From Rotaria macrura (taxonomy: Eukaryota > Rotifera > Eurotatoria > Philodinida > Philodinidae), in contig OENT01000045.1 of NCBI GenBank assembly GCA_900239685.1, positions 124,001 to 188,000 of the forward strand: DNA of 64,000 nt, read 5' to 3'. Within the stretch, counting starts at the first letter, position 1. Every line of letters begins with the position of its first letter. A program made the position numbers and the translations under genes. This document shows, in pieces, positions 51,711-64,000 of the stretch. The notes beneath the pieces were generated by a model. It did no database searches. It worked only from the letters and a program-made list of their open reading frames with translations, and was not told where the DNA came from.

Positions 51711-54589
51711 TGCAATTAGCTCTAGTGCGTCGTTGTTTCATACAAAAAAAAATAGAAAAGAAAACCTAGAGAAAATGAGGAAAAAAAGGAAACGTCGTCT
51801 CATTTTTTTTGTGCTGAAAACTGAGTAAGCAAGAAAAAGAGTATGCGAACATTTGCGCGAACAATCCGAAATCTCACCCATCACCCCATTTGTTGGCTGC
51901 CGTAGATATTTCATTAAAAATGACTAGACAAATCGTCATTTTGAGTGTTAGAAAAAGAAACAGAGAGAGAAAATCTTATATTTCTTCTATTACTACTGAA
52001 TGCGTAGTGCGGCTTATTCCCATACAATACATTTTTAGAGATCATCAACAGATAACGCACAACAAAAGCATCGAAATGAATTTGATGAAAAGAACGAGAC
52101 ATAACTGCCCTTCTTCTCCTTTTCTTCGTCCGTCTCATAATTGTGTTTGGTGCGTTTCACTCATCAACATCGTCGCTATTATTTCGTGATCCATCGACAC
52201 GAGAATAGCTGCATCGCCAGATCGTACGCATAAAACTCGTCTGAATAGATAAAACGATCGACACGATCACTTTTTCTTGTTCCCTATCTGAATATAAGTT
52301 GACGTTGTTCTGGCATGCAAATCTAGCCGATAGTCTTTAGCTATACTATATGTATCTATATATAAACCTTTTCATTCTTGTTCTTTGTTTACAAATCCTT
52401 GACAAAAAAAGAAATCAAACCCTATTGTTTATGTTTTTCGTGTCATTTAAAGAACTAATATTTTCTTTCCTATTATTTGTACATTAATTTAGCACTATTT
52501 CTGCTTGTTATTACTTATGTTCTTATGTGTTGTCTATCGCATACATATTTATTATTATCCATTTTTCTATATTTTGATTATAGTAAATGGAAAAATAATA
52601 TTACTATCAAACATGATATATTCAAAAAAAAAGCAAATAAGATAGTTGATGGATGAATTATATTTCTAGTTATAGGAAAAGCATAACACAAAATGAATTT
52701 GTGTAATTTAAATAAATTATTAATCTTATATACCATGATTTTACGAGAGTACATATTATATAGATATAATCTGTAATGTATGTCGACGTTCTTGTTGATT
52801 CTTTCGTCTATCATCAGCGTTGACAAGAACTGAAGACAAGCATGCCGTTGTTGGTACAAGTTCTATCAGGAAATATTCCGCTATTTTTTTTTCTATCAAA
52901 GCATGAACAGAGACTGGTTGTTTTTTATTTGAATCGTTTCATCATGCTTATTAGTCGGTCGTTTTTCTTTTTTTCCTTTTCCCATTTTCGTTAGTTTCCT
53001 GCATGACTTACGCTTACAAGTCAGTCATAGTCGCCGTTAGGCGGATGTAATATGCCTCTTTTTTTATAAATACGAATAGATGAGTATGTTGAACTATCAC
53101 ACGCTCCAATTAGCGGTGCTCGATCGACAAACATATACGAGCAAACGATGGTGGTAGGCCGACGGGTGCTAGAAACTGAAATAATAATAATAAAAACAAC
53201 AACAAAAAAGAGAAGGCAGAAGCAGTAACACTACCGATTAATCCTTCATGGGTTTTTTTCTTTCTCGTTTATGTCTGCTAGCAAATGTGTCAAATAGCGA
53301 AGTAGTAGAAACATCGCTTTTTATCGATATGACGCATGTTAGTACGCCTTATGCCAATGCCAATTTGTCTTCTTTAGCAATATCACAACAACCATAGTTA
53401 GAAAAAGAAAACCTTTCTACTATCATAATAGAGAATTAAAACTGAAGCCTATGGTAAGTTTGTTTATTTTGTCATGGAAAATCAGAAGTAGAAAGAATTG
53501 ATCCCTACAAGAAAACTGTAATTAAACAAAACTATAATATATTAGATTGTTGATAGAAATCTAACAAACGAATAATAGGAAGTACCATTGAATATATACA
53601 TAAACATACATATATATTTTATATATATACTTATATATTTACTGTGGAAAGAGGGCGGGTGTGCTTGAGCTCGTTCTAGTTTTCTCTTTTTATTGATGTT
53701 CACTAAGTAATATTGTGAGGAACGGCATTTCTCTTGCATACTGCTCCGGATGTTCACTCTTCTGCTTCTTTTCTTTTGTTTCTTTCTTTCTCTTTTTCTC
53801 TCTCTCTGTCTCTCTCCGTCTCTATCTTTGTTTATGACATCATGACTCTCTGATGGGAGCTGTTTCCGTGAGCAATACGGCTTGTTCTAGACGAAGAAAA
53901 GGTGAAGAAGAATGAGAGAAAAACCAACAAAAATCTAGACAGTTCAATAGTAGAGTGCTGCCCGAAAGGAATCTATTTGAGGGAAAGAAAAAGAGAGAGA
54001 GAGAGAGTAAGAGACATAGCGAGAACGAGTAACAAAGAATTAAGTAAGTGAATGAATGAGAAAAGATCTTTCTTTCTACTTTTTTTTCTCTACTTGTTAT
54101 CGACGCGTTACTACTATGCTGTCATGATAGAACTTTACGAGCCTGTATGTATATGCATTATGTTAAAGTGTGCACAGCCGACATGTAAGTGGAATCAACA
54201 ATAGGTGTCATCTATGAATTTTTGTTGAATTTTAGGATTTTTATTTACAACAAAGATATCAGAGAGAAGAAGAAAAAAAGAACATTTGTTATTGTTGTTT
54301 TCAATCGTTGATATTACAAAATTTAAAAATACATCTCGCATTAATGTGAATACGAGGAAATCTATTTTCTTGTTTTGTAAACTATTGTAGAAAAATCGCT
54401 GTTAATCTGTAATCTAGATTAGACAATAAGAGGAAGAAAAAGAAGAAATAGAGAAAAAAACCTTTCTTTTTCATTTGCTAAAGAAATCAAGCAAACGCTA
54501 TTTGCATGTCTGTAAATGACATTTTTCCCCTCCTACTATTTATTTATTTATAACATAAATAGATATTCGTATTATTTTAGGATGTCAAA

Positions 54590-56096
54590 ATGGGCACTGC
54601 AGAATCGTCTCAATCGTCCGAAATGGGTGCCATTGCCGGACTTAATAATCAATCATCATTTCATCGACAATCACCTAATGTTGCACGTTTAATACGTAGT
54701 GAAAACTCATCGAAAATGGAATATGAATTTCCTATATCGGACGTTTCTACTAGCAGTTCATTACATCACCATCATCACCATCATCATCATCATGGTAGTG
54801 GTAATAATAATCATTCTCTAGCACCCAGCAATAATAATCGTCATGGTACTGCATCTGCAAATCATAGTAATTCATCGTATTCTCCACAACAAATAAATAA
54901 TAATGGTCATATTTTAGGAACTCATGACAATATATCACATAGAAAACTTCGTTCAAATCAAACATCTAATATATGGTTATCATTAAGAAGTTGTTTTGGT
55001 TGTCGTGCACGTGGTTCGAATACGTCATCCATGAGTTCTTTACGTGATAAAGTACATGCTATACGTATTGTTCGTGCATCGAACGATCTAACACCGGCTG
55101 TATTCGATTCACACTATAATATAATAACACTTGAACAATTACGTGAATGCGATAATAATTCTAGTGGAAATCTAAATTCATTACCAAATGACTTATCTGA
55201 TCCATTACCAGTACAAAACTTTGATTGTAGTTTACCTGCTCAAAATGGTAATGGATCAGTGACAGCATCAACGTCAGCATCAGTATCATCATCGTCCAAA
55301 AAAGATAATAATCATCGGTTGAGAAAGAAAAAGAAAAAACGAGCGGCAACAGCAGCTCATTCATCTAAAACAACATATTCCGATGATGATGATGAAGGAG
55401 CTGAACGGACGTAAGATTAATTATAATGCAAGTGAGATGCCGCTGGCCGGTTTCTCATCTCTATACATATATATAATCAGTCAGAATGTACGTTTCGTTT
55501 GCGTAGTGATAAATTGGTTAATACCCGTGCAATTGTCTGTAGCATTTGAAAACAGTCATTTTTCTTTCTTTTTTTCTTTTCTTTTCTTTTCTTTTTATTG
55601 TATAGTCTCACTACAACATTCATTTTATGATGATTTCGTTTTTAAATTTCGATTTTCTTTTTTCCCTGTTTTGCTTTGTCTTCATCAACTCTATTTTTCT
55701 TACTCTGTCTTTGTTTCATTTGCGCATATTGCACTTTCAAGTGAGAGCTATAAATGGAAAAGTATAATATTAAATTTTTCTTCTTTTTTTTTCTTTCTCT
55801 CTTTTCTTCTTCTTTTCTTCTGGAAACAAAAAAAAACATACGGGCGATATTCACATGAATGAAATACACTCGTCAAAATTAACAAATAGAAATATTCATT
55901 TGCCAACAAGGCTTTTATCAGATGATCTTTTTAATTTTTAAATTATCAATCATGTGCATCAGTTGAAAAAATAGTAGAAGAAGAAAGAAATTTCTTTCTT
56001 CGTTTTTTTTTTGGCATTTGAGATGTACATTTCTTCTTAATTTGTCTTTCTCACAGAAAAAATGTGCTATTCTGGCTGATTAAAGCACGTGATTGA
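54590..56096 (+). CDS. Myristoylation-motif, low-complexity protein with His10 run; function unknown
   Basis: Exon 54590-55410 plus exon 56057-56096 gives 286 residues. Without splicing, the frame ends at 55414 (274 residues). MGTAESS has Gly2 and Ser6, the N-myristoylation pattern. The N-terminal half is Ser/Asn/His-rich with ten consecutive His (54764-54793, CAT/CAC). The middle has an ordered-looking segment: IWLSLRSCFGCRARG, SLRDKVHAIRIVRASNDLTP, VFDSHYNIITLEQLREC. The C-terminus has a basic patch (RLRKKKKKR) and an acidic DDDDEGAE run. The splice to 56057 uses GTAAGA and CACAG and appends TKNVLFWLIKARD, an amphipathic end. An acceptor just upstream of the ATG implies a 5' UTR intron. Probably a membrane-associated scaffold or signalling protein (inference); I do not recognise the family. 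Confidence 0.7.
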
Positions 56097-58806
56097 CAAT
56101 AAACGACGGTACGTGTTCAATAATTGATGTTGTAGAATTATTTTCCAATCAATTATTATTTTCCAATTCATTCTCTTGCGGAACTAAGGTGTTTTGCAAA
56201 AAAGAAAAGAAAGAAAAAACAATGTAAGAACGACTTTATGAACTATTTATTTTCTTTACACTAGTCAATCAATCGTCATTTGTCTTTATCTATGGTTTTA
56301 TTTTCTAGGTTGAATAGTAATAATTTATTCGTCGTGAAGAGAAATTTTCAATGAAAAATCAAAAATTTATTTGTTCAAATCAAATAAATTCATAAGTTAA
56401 ATAAAAGTCCTGTCATGCTAACATTGCTCGATGAAACAGAAAGCTGTTTGATAAAAGATCATTTGAGAAATATATCGTTTTTCTGGTTTTCATATGCAAG
56501 GGTAATGACTTTAACATGACTTTCAATTGAGTATTCATACGGGCATGCTTGTACATTTCAATGAAGAAAAAAAAACACAAAAGCTAGAAATCATTTATGA
56601 AGAAACCATTAATTTAATTTATACGAGCTGTTGTATATCATGTGTCAAAACTTCATTTTCAGTTTTGATTTATCGAAAAATCAAGAACATATTGTATTGA
56701 AACTACATTTTTGTTCGAATACTCAGTTAATGTTTGTTATTTTTCTATTGCGCATACATTTAATATGAGTGACAGAAACAATATTAAAATGCAGATATAG
56801 TTTATAGTCAATATGGAAATGTAAAAATCTTTCATTTATATATTAGAAGAAATCAGCTAATAATATTAATGAAAAACTACTTATCAAATCAAAGCTTAGA
56901 GCCTTGTTTTCTTTTTATTCATGAGCATCAACAACAATCTATCGTATATTTTTTTAATGATTCATTTGACATTTCGTTAGTGTACTCATTTACTTGGGTT
57001 AGTGAGCATATTTTTGTTTTGGATTGAACTAAATAGAAGTATACAATTAATAATAAGTTTGATTTGATTGATTAATAAAATAGTAGTTAACTACTAAAAA
57101 GACAAACAATATTTACTTTGAACACTGAAAGCAATCGAATTCTTTTATTTTTAATTAAAAACGTATTACTTATAGTTGACAGAATAAAAAAAAGAAATAG
57201 AAACAATCAATTTCATATATATATATAAGACGAGTTCTCGAGAATCTATGAGGCATTATGTATTCTACATAAGTTTATGATCAGAATAAAATATATCTTC
57301 CTTATAAGGTCATACTATACTAGATTCGATGAGAAATACTAATCTGAAGTACTCTCAAAATCCTGAAAACTATCATCGAACAGAGATGAATTTTTTTTAT
57401 TCGTTCCGATTCTTTTGTAATATATCAGTCAAAATTTATTTTCTTTTCTCTATTTCTATAAAATCAAGAATTATCTTTTTTTCCAAAGGTTCATTTATCG
57501 ATACATTGTATTTAAATATTATTGAAAAATATGTATTCGACATTGTTTAAGAATAGCAGCAACATTCACTGTAATATACCATTCTATTTAAAAAGTACTT
57601 ACGACATATGAGAATCAATGAATATAAACTACATGTTAAAAGTAATGGAAATAATTCCTCATCACAAAAGATATTTCTTAATGGATGCTTAATGACTATA
57701 CATTATACTTTTCTTTCCTTCTTTTTTTGTGTTCTTCTTGTAATGATTCCAAAATATCTACGTCATATTGTATATGAAAACTTATTTAGACTTTTATGAT
57801 TAAAGAGTAAATTAAATGTAGGTCTTGGTTGATATTTCTTTCATTAAAAAAATTGGTTGCTAGATTATTTCTATTTCGTTTTAACTTTATATTTATAATT
57901 TTTGCCTGATAAAGTTTTCTTCGTATCAAAACTAAAATGCAAGGAATGCCTTTCAAATAAGAACATTGATATCGAATGCAACTAGATTAAAATAAGGATT
58001 TTAAAAGTACATGATAATTATTTAAATAATAAACGATAGAATAAAAGAATAATATATATGTATACTAAAGATAAAAGAATAGATGAAATACTATTCTTGT
58101 CATATGATAATTATAGAGCATTCTATCTTTTTTTTTTTAGAATTTGTCTGATTAAAAAAATAATAAAATAATGCAATGAAATAATTTATACGACAGATTA
58201 AAATTAAAAATAGACTTTTCATTTTCTCACGCATATAGATATATAGATATATATGCATATAAATCAAATTAGCCTAGAAAATGATCTTGATTATTGTTTC
58301 CTGAATACTATTCGAATCAATATTTGACAAGTTTTCATCTATGTACAATTAGCGTTGTAATTCTTGCTAATAACAACTAAAGTTACTTCTCATTTGATTA
58401 GAGAATTATCCAACGTATGAAACCAATCTATTTACAATCGAGAACACATGAAGTCAGGAAAAAACAGAAATCTTCTACGATCATGTTTCATGTTTAAATA
58501 TTATTGTTTTTTATCGGTCTAGTTAAAATTCTATCATTCAAGGTTAAAATGTTGTAATGATCTTTCTTTTTCCTTTTCACAAGAGCAAATTTTTTTGGCT
58601 AGTATGTCAATTGTTTTTTATTCATAATCTTGATTGATAGACGACTGCAAATATCTTACAAGAAAAGGACACATATGAAACGTTACCTATACTTGTATGA
58701 AAAAAAGGTTAAGTATGTCATTATATAACTATTGAGATTGTGACGGCGGGATAAAATCACTTATCGAACGTTCGCTTATACAATAGCATCTATACAACTA
58801 AATTTC
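56097..58806. other. Intergenic region, no gene seen
   Basis: AT-rich. ORFs at 57329-57550 and 57608-57799 are Phe/Ile-rich low-complexity translations without splice or family support. No RNA gene recognised. Confidence 0.5.
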
Positions 58807-59702
58807 ATGTATACGAGTGTGCCTATTTTCTCAAAGGAACCATCGTACCGTGAACATTATAAACGTCGTCATGCTATTCCGAATTTGAATGTAAGTATGT
58901 TTGAAATTTAAAAATTCTGTTAGCAGTTATCAAAATATTGTCGTTCTCTTCGTTTGCTTGGTATTGGAAGTCATCCGAGGAACATGTTGCAATTCTTAAT
59001 GAAAGAATACAGGATGTTCAACTACGTCATCGTACTCAAAAGACACTTTCATTCTATGATAATTATCTAGATGAAGAAAATCAACAGGTTGTATCGAAAT
59101 GGACGATTGTTCGTCGACGTTTACCTGATATTCTTGCTCTTAGTGATACATACAAACCTGCAAATGTTCGAGGACAACTTGTTTTACTTGTTGCTCTAAT
59201 GAATAAACAAGCAAATGAACTAATGCATGAATATCATAATACAATATCACATATCGTTCCGAGTAATGTTCTTATTGATGTAAGTGGTCGTAGTCAATTA
59301 ATTTGTTTGAAACGTATACCATCTGAACAAATGATATATGTCGATGTTAATGGTTTATCATTTTCAATCCCGACGCGTCAATTTATTTTAGCTGTAAGTC
59401 GTGGTGATACAAATGAAACAGCTGTTCGATATTGTCCCCCAGCTATACGTGATATGTTAGTTGATTTATCAAAGACGAAATTTATCGAAGATCGTGAATT
59501 ATACCAACGTGCTAAACTTAAAATGTTGATTGGTAAAACTTTATTTTTTGTTATATTTATATTAATTATTTCAATGATGTTAGCATTGATGCTTAGTGCA
59601 ACTGATATTATATTTAAATTAGATTCATTTAATCAAACATTGGCACAGTTGCCAATACAACGTTTAATTTTCAAGAATACAGATGAACTATTTACGATAT
59701 GA
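58807..59702 (+). CDS. Single-pass membrane protein, family unknown
   Basis: Exon 58807-58890 (28 codons) plus exon 58971-59702, phase 0, 271 residues. The acceptor at 58970 (TTGGAAG) follows a T-rich tract and is the one joining the ATG exon to the long frame with a normal 80-nt intron; TTAGCAG at 58921-58926 is out of frame. The product starts MYTSVPIFSKEPSYREHYKR. It continues with a mixed soluble region (RRRLPDILALSDTYKPANVR, LLVALMNKQANELMHEYHN, MIYVDVNGLSFSIPTRQF) and has one strong TM segment near residues 212-235 (TLFFVIFILIISMMLALMLS), followed by about 30 residues. No signal peptide. Likely a C-terminally anchored membrane protein facing the cytosol (inference). No known motif seen. 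Confidence 0.68.
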
Positions 59703-60954
59703 ATTGAATGAAGAAATAGATATATGAGTGATGCTTTTTTTTCTTCGATTTCATTTATTACTATGGTTTGTTTTGAAAAATAGTAGAATTGTATTGTTAC
59801 TATCTAAAATTTCGTTTTAATTAATGAACAACTTATAAAATAATACATGTAGAGTAGCGAGTAACAACAAATTTGTTCTTGTTATTAATGTAAGAGCTTT
59901 GGTGGCATCAGCTGGATACTTATGTTTGATATTGTTATCAAATTTTTTTTACTCCTTACTATTTCATACCGCTATTCCTTTCCCTATCAATGTCACTTAA
60001 TATTATCAATTCTTGAAGTGAGTATTAAATCAAGCAGAGCAATATAACATGTTCTGCTTTTGTGTATCGTTGACGGATAAGTTTAGATTTTTGAAAGTTT
60101 CTTTCTTTTTTTCATTGAATAAAATTCACTATGACGATAGTTTATTTTTCATAATGTCTACAGATGTATACAGTTTTTTTTTATTCTTCCAAATTCATTA
60201 TTTAAATATTCAAATTGAAACGAAAATCTTTATTTTACCTTTTGTTCTACAATTCAATTACTTACTTCCATCTGTGAGCACTTGTCATCGACTTATGAGA
60301 CTCCTGTTGTTATTCAATATCGTTTTAATCAAGTGAAATTAAATATGAAACATTTTGAGTAGGAAATAGAGTGTACGTGATATGAAGAGTGTTGAAAAAC
60401 GATTTTGTTGTCTCTGATTTATTATCGAAAGAAAAGAAAAAAGAAATCCTAAGATCCTGTAGCATGGATGTGATTCTGTTTCTTTAGACTCTCTAGTTCT
60501 TCAGAGATTATGGAGGAGAATTTATGTTTTGTGAACTTGAATGAACAATGAAGGTAAATTCACAGTGAACTTGAACACGTTCGCAAGAATTCAGTCATCT
60601 TTATCATAGAAGATGATTCATGCGATAGAGAAGAGTTTGAGAATGCTAGATGGTTGTCAACATTTTGAGTATTATTATACTGAAAAAGATAACTTGATCT
60701 ATTCAAGTGAATGTCTTGAATTATATGCTTTGACAATCATGATAATTCGATGTTTTCCATACATTCTCCTTTCGGATCGCTATCACAAAAGTTCATGACT
60801 ATACATAGTTAAGTAAACCGTTGAACTATTATCCTAAGCCAAACTATACATAGATAATTATCGATAGATTTATGTCTACTGACATCATGCATACTGTTAT
60901 TTTTATGTCATGAAAAAGTTATTTTCCTTTTCACATGATTTAGTGTGAAATACC
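59703..60954. other. Intergenic region
   Basis: Spacer between two membrane-protein genes on the same strand; AT-rich. ORFs at 60049-60336 and 60613-60798 lack family features. Confidence 0.5.
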
Positions 60955-62207
60955 ATGCTACTCAACAAACAAGTTTCACCAGGCGAATATCGTCATGATT
61001 ATGTTCGATTGGTAAGTCTTATAAGTACAGTGATGTTATTTGTTGGTTATATTGTTGTTGATCAATTGTACAAACAAGGTTATAATTGTCAGTATTGATT
61101 AGCAGTTGTTTGAAAAACAAAACGAAATCAATTTAATATTTTTATCTGTAGCTTTGTTTCCAAATGAAACGTACCATCTTGAAGATTTATATGATAGTGA
61201 TATAATACCATCTGATTGGGTTTATCAAAGTTTAACGGCATTGAATTACTTTTGGCAGGTAAAATGCATAGATTTTCGGTAAACAGTGCAAAAAGAGAAA
61301 GAAGTCAATAATTGTTTTATTGTATTTTGTTAGCTTTCATGGCTGCTGTATTCGTTAAGTTTTATTTATCGTCGTTCAACAAGTGGTTATCTATATTTAT
61401 CACCAAAAACGTTGACACTAACGTTTTCAATTATTTATGTGTTGGGTTTTCTTATTCAAACGATTTGGCTCGTATTCTTCTATGAAAGATTTATACTAGT
61501 AAATATGAAAATAATATTTGAAATAATTGACGACACATCTGTTCTTTGTTGTCTAGTGGAGTTGGCTTATTTATTTCGTTTCATTTTTATTACTATCATT
61601 TGCTCTATTTATCATCAATAATAACTTGGCAGTAAATAAGAAAATCTATGAAATCGAAGGATTGTAAGTGATAAATTTCATAAGAAAATGTAATGTTTCC
61701 TTATTGATATTACTTTTAGTAATCGAGATATTTGGTGTCTTCGATTTTTAACACAAAATGGCGTAGCTTTCTTTACTTGTTGGACAGGTTTGAAAATGAA
61801 TCATATCGTTCTTTTTTTATTCATTTTTAAATTAGAAAAAAGTTATTTTCGTAGCTGTTCATTTTATTGTTACATTTGATATATTTCTTCAAATTCAATG
61901 GAATTTATCAATGATCAATGCTGGTACAATATGTTTGATCTTGGCGGCTGTTCTAGCGAGTGCATTCTTTTTTGGACCAAATCTGAATGCAGTACTTGTT
62001 GATCGATGTGCCTATCAATTTTCTCCATGGCTGATATTTATCATATTCTTTTGGGGTGTTGTAGAAAATAATTGGATACAGAATGGTGTAACAAGAAATA
62101 ATATTATTGCTGCTAGTGAATTACTAGCAAGTGTTATATCAGCTGTTGTTGCACTAGCATTGTTTACAATGCGTTATCGGGCTTCAAAAATAGATCCTAT
62201 CCTTTGA
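60955..62207 (+). CDS. Multi-pass (7-8 TM) aromatic-rich membrane protein, uncharacterised family
   Basis: Six exons: 60955-61078, 61152-61258, 61334-61498, 61557-61663, 61720-61787 and 61855-62207, all phase-consistent, 307 residues. Hydrophobic segments: LISTVMLFVGYIVVD; WLLYSLSFIYRR; FSIIYVLGFLIQTIWLVFFY; WLIYFVSFLLLSFALFII; AVHFIVTFDIFL; AGTICLILAAVLASAFFF; WLIFIIFFWGVVENN; LLASVISAVVALALF. Landmarks are YRRSTSGYLYLSPK after the second segment and RFLTQNGVAFFTCWTAVHF in the middle. I recall uncharacterised invertebrate and fish proteins with the same layout (W-x-x-Y, RR-x-x-G-x-LY, QNG-x-x-x-x-x-W), but no function. The distant similarity to TspO-type proteins in Trp content is not evidence of homology. 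AATAAA at 62354 places its 3' end about 100 nt from the stop of the convergent gene. Confidence 0.8.
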
Positions 62208-62455
62208 ATAACTCTCCTACAAATTCTATCAATATTGAATGGTGTCATGTATCAAGATTTTTTGTCTTCTTCTTAAGGTGATTGGTTTTTCATTTTACTT
62301 TCATCCAGTTTATAATAAACAACAAATCATATGAAAAAAGAACAAACATAGACAATAAATAAAATCATGTCCTTTTTGGAAACGGATATGATAAAGATTT
62401 ATTTGTTTGTTGAGCACTAGGCCGTTTTGGAGTCTAGACAAGATTATATGATTGA

Positions 62456-63202
62456 TTAATAGTTAGATACTAAAAAGGTTAGTTTAGAAAAATTTACTTT
62501 GACTTTAGACGATTTGGTTGGACGATTCGGTTCGTAGATATCTTCATCGTCGGCTGGTCGTTTGAATTTTTCTATAGAAATGAAAAATAATACGACATGG
62601 TTCAATTATTTTAAATATCAAAACTTACTATTCGAGAGGATTTTATTTTCATCAATGGGCTGATAGTTAAATGCTTGAAATGATGCTTGATTACGTTCAT
62701 TTATATCATCAATGATTTCTCCAGGTTCTTCTTCTGCTGCTTCTTCTTCATTATCATCTTCTTCGTCTTCGTCATCGTTGTCTAATATAATTTTTGATGG
62801 TACTTCATCAGCGACACAAGCACGTCGATATCTTTTATTTTTAAGTTTACTGCCACTATTTTCATCATTCGTTATTTTTCGTTTACGTTTAGTAGTTGAC
62901 TAATACATAACATCAAACAATATGAAATCGCTGAGGATAAAGAATCATTATGATGAACTCACTTGTTTACTGAGCATAATAACTTCAACATCATCAGTAG
63001 ATTTTTCTTTACGAATATTATTGTCACTTTGATTATTAGTATCATGTTGAGTAGATCTTCCCTTAACTAAAGTAATTATTACATAAAATTGAATTCTTTA
63101 TTCTGACAATAAATGAATACCTGATGGATCTCGTTCAGGATAATAAATTTTCCATAATGGTTTCCTAATTAAACATTCAGTTCGATAGGATTCAGGCATA
63201 TA
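62456..63202 (-). CDS. Acidic, probably nuclear protein with basic clusters; function unknown
   Basis: Exons 63202-63121, 63066-62963, 62899-62629 and 62571-62456, phase-consistent. From ATG 63199 the product is 189 residues. The first exon follows a TCTAG acceptor, so there is a 5' UTR intron or further coding exons upstream (the frame is open back to the acceptor). Sequence features: MPESYRTECLIRKPLWKIYY; an NLS-like TKRKRK followed by KNKRYRR; a run of about 20 Asp/Glu (DNDDDEDEEDDNEEEAAEEE); EIIDDINERNQASFQAFNYQ; and a basic KKFKRPADDED. An NLS plus acidic tract suggests a chromatin or nucleolar protein (inference). Codon use and introns resemble the neighbours. A minus-strand AATAAA lies at 62398-62403. 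Confidence 0.7.
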
Positions 63203-64000
63203 CTAGAAAAGAAAAGATTAATATTAATTTTCAAATCTAGTAAAACTATTAAAATTATCTTCTGGAATAATAAAATGTGAAATACAATTTAAGTATGCAT
63301 TATTCATAACCATAAGGAAACGTTTTTCAAGTGAGCAGCTTCACTATCCTTGTACTTAACACTTGAAAATTCTAGTAAGAAAATAGTTCATAGAAAGAGA
63401 AGAAATAAAAACGAGATCCTATTCATCTAAGATTTGTAGTAAAAGAGAAGTAGTTGGAATGCTGATTTTCAATCAAGTCGCATGAATAAATACTTGGATA
63501 TAGATTATATTCCATGATAAAAGAAAATAAACATTACAGATTTCAAGAATTCTATAATCTAGACAATCGAAAATATGAATCAACATAGTCATTCAATAAT
63601 GAACTAATTATTTATCTTGTTGGCGTTAATCTTTCGAATACATGGGAAAATTGTTTTTATTGATGTTTGATAATAGATAAATTCATACTATGACGGAATC
63701 TTGTTTATTTACTTTTTACACATTCGACTTCAATTCTTACAAACAAACAACTTAGACTCTCTGTCATAAACTCAATTATCCACAAACACAAACTGAACGA
63801 TTCTCTGAATAGCATATTCAATTTTTTTCCTCGATCTACATGCATCAAATCTATTCAACTTTTATAGCATACGATTATTTCTCTTGACAGGAAATATATT
63901 TGTTTGCAGCACAATTTACATGAGATGCAAACATATTATTGTATATGTACATAAGAAAAACAAGAAATCACCTTATCAAAATCGTTTGTTGATTTATTTA
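63203..64000. other. Right edge: upstream region of the acidic-protein gene
   Basis: AT-rich. May contain the 5' UTR exon or promoter of the minus-strand gene. No coding exon could be placed. Confidence 0.45.

Larger units (their letters stand above)
47265..54589. other. Gene-poor 7.3-kb region
   Basis: No supported protein gene. It contains a G-rich tract (51343-51363), a triplet-repeat block (51636-51710), CT- and GA-rich stretches (53760-54020) and AT-rich spacer. The part from about 51.8 kb onward has more GC-containing words and precedes the gene at 54590. A TTTTAG acceptor at 54580 sits just before that gene's ATG, suggesting one or more 5' UTR exons here. I could not place them. Confidence 0.45.

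Noticed and set aside
51557-51769. ORF with poly-Thr/Val runs
   Set aside because: Generated by the compound triplet repeat; no flanking coding signal.
54750-54965. Minus-strand Asp/Tyr/His-rich ORF
   Set aside because: Antisense of the His10/Asn-rich coding region.
55383-55862. 159-codon Phe/Ser-rich ORF downstream of the His10 gene
   Set aside because: T-rich intronic sequence read as Phe/Leu/Ser; the better model splices across it.
58891-58926. Very short intron (36 nt or less) using TTAGCAG as acceptor
   Set aside because: Too short and frame-incompatible with the strong GTAAGT donor; the acceptor at 58970 gives an 80-nt intron and keeps frame.
62712-62903. Plus-strand Ser-rich ORF
   Set aside because: It is the antisense of the acidic (Asp/Glu) exon of the minus-strand gene; GAA/GAT codons read backwards give poly-Ser.

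Overview
This is a eukaryotic nuclear contig, very AT-rich, with intron-dense protein genes. Most introns are about 50-100 nt with GT..AG ends. There is no operon structure, no rRNA and no CRISPR. Protein content (NCAM-type adhesion molecule, TRAF, CD36/LIMP-2, Kunitz domain) makes it an invertebrate metazoan. Small introns, compact genes and scattered MITE-like hairpins would suit a bdelloid rotifer (Rotaria- or Adineta-like), but that assignment is inference and no sequence search was possible.

Layout, left to right. (1) 1-417: 3' end of a secreted Kunitz-domain protein. (2) 2792-4618: complete 11-exon PSMC6/Rpt4, a 26S proteasome ATPase. (3) 6144-10070: 8-exon, about 912-residue protein with a coiled coil, a helix-turn-helix-like region, a DDE-transposase-like core and a C2H2 zinc finger; this is the strongest candidate for a poorly described system. 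(4) 12518-14718: N-myristoylation-motif protein resembling a beta-propeller, with a puzzling extra exon. (5) 17287-17568: degraded transposon-like ORF. (6) 19706-21545 (minus): TRAF-domain protein without a RING, whose intron holds a foldback element. (7) About 21.5-31.4 kb: gene-free, with inverted repeats, a GC-rich repeat island and microsatellites. (8) 31452-37018: NCAM/Fasciclin-2-like receptor (5 Ig + 2 FN3 + TM) with three in-frame candidate cassette exons in Ig3 and two possible C-termini. (9) 37-43.5 kb: gene-poor. (10) 43555-45537 (minus): CD36-family protein with a LIMP-2-type lysosomal tail. (11) 46665-47264 (minus): intronless secreted protein. (12) 47.3-54.6 kb: gene-poor, with a G-tract and triplet repeats. 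(13) 54590-56096: myristoylation-motif low-complexity protein with a His10 run. (14) 58807-59702: single-pass membrane protein. (15) 60955-62207: multi-pass membrane protein, tail-to-tail with (16) 62456-63202 (minus), an acidic, probably nuclear protein.

The genes do not form one pathway; they are independent host genes. Exon boundaries were set by hand from GT/AG sites, reading-frame phase and remembered family similarity. They are strongest for PSMC6, the DDE-like gene, NCAM, SCARB2-like and the multi-pass membrane gene.
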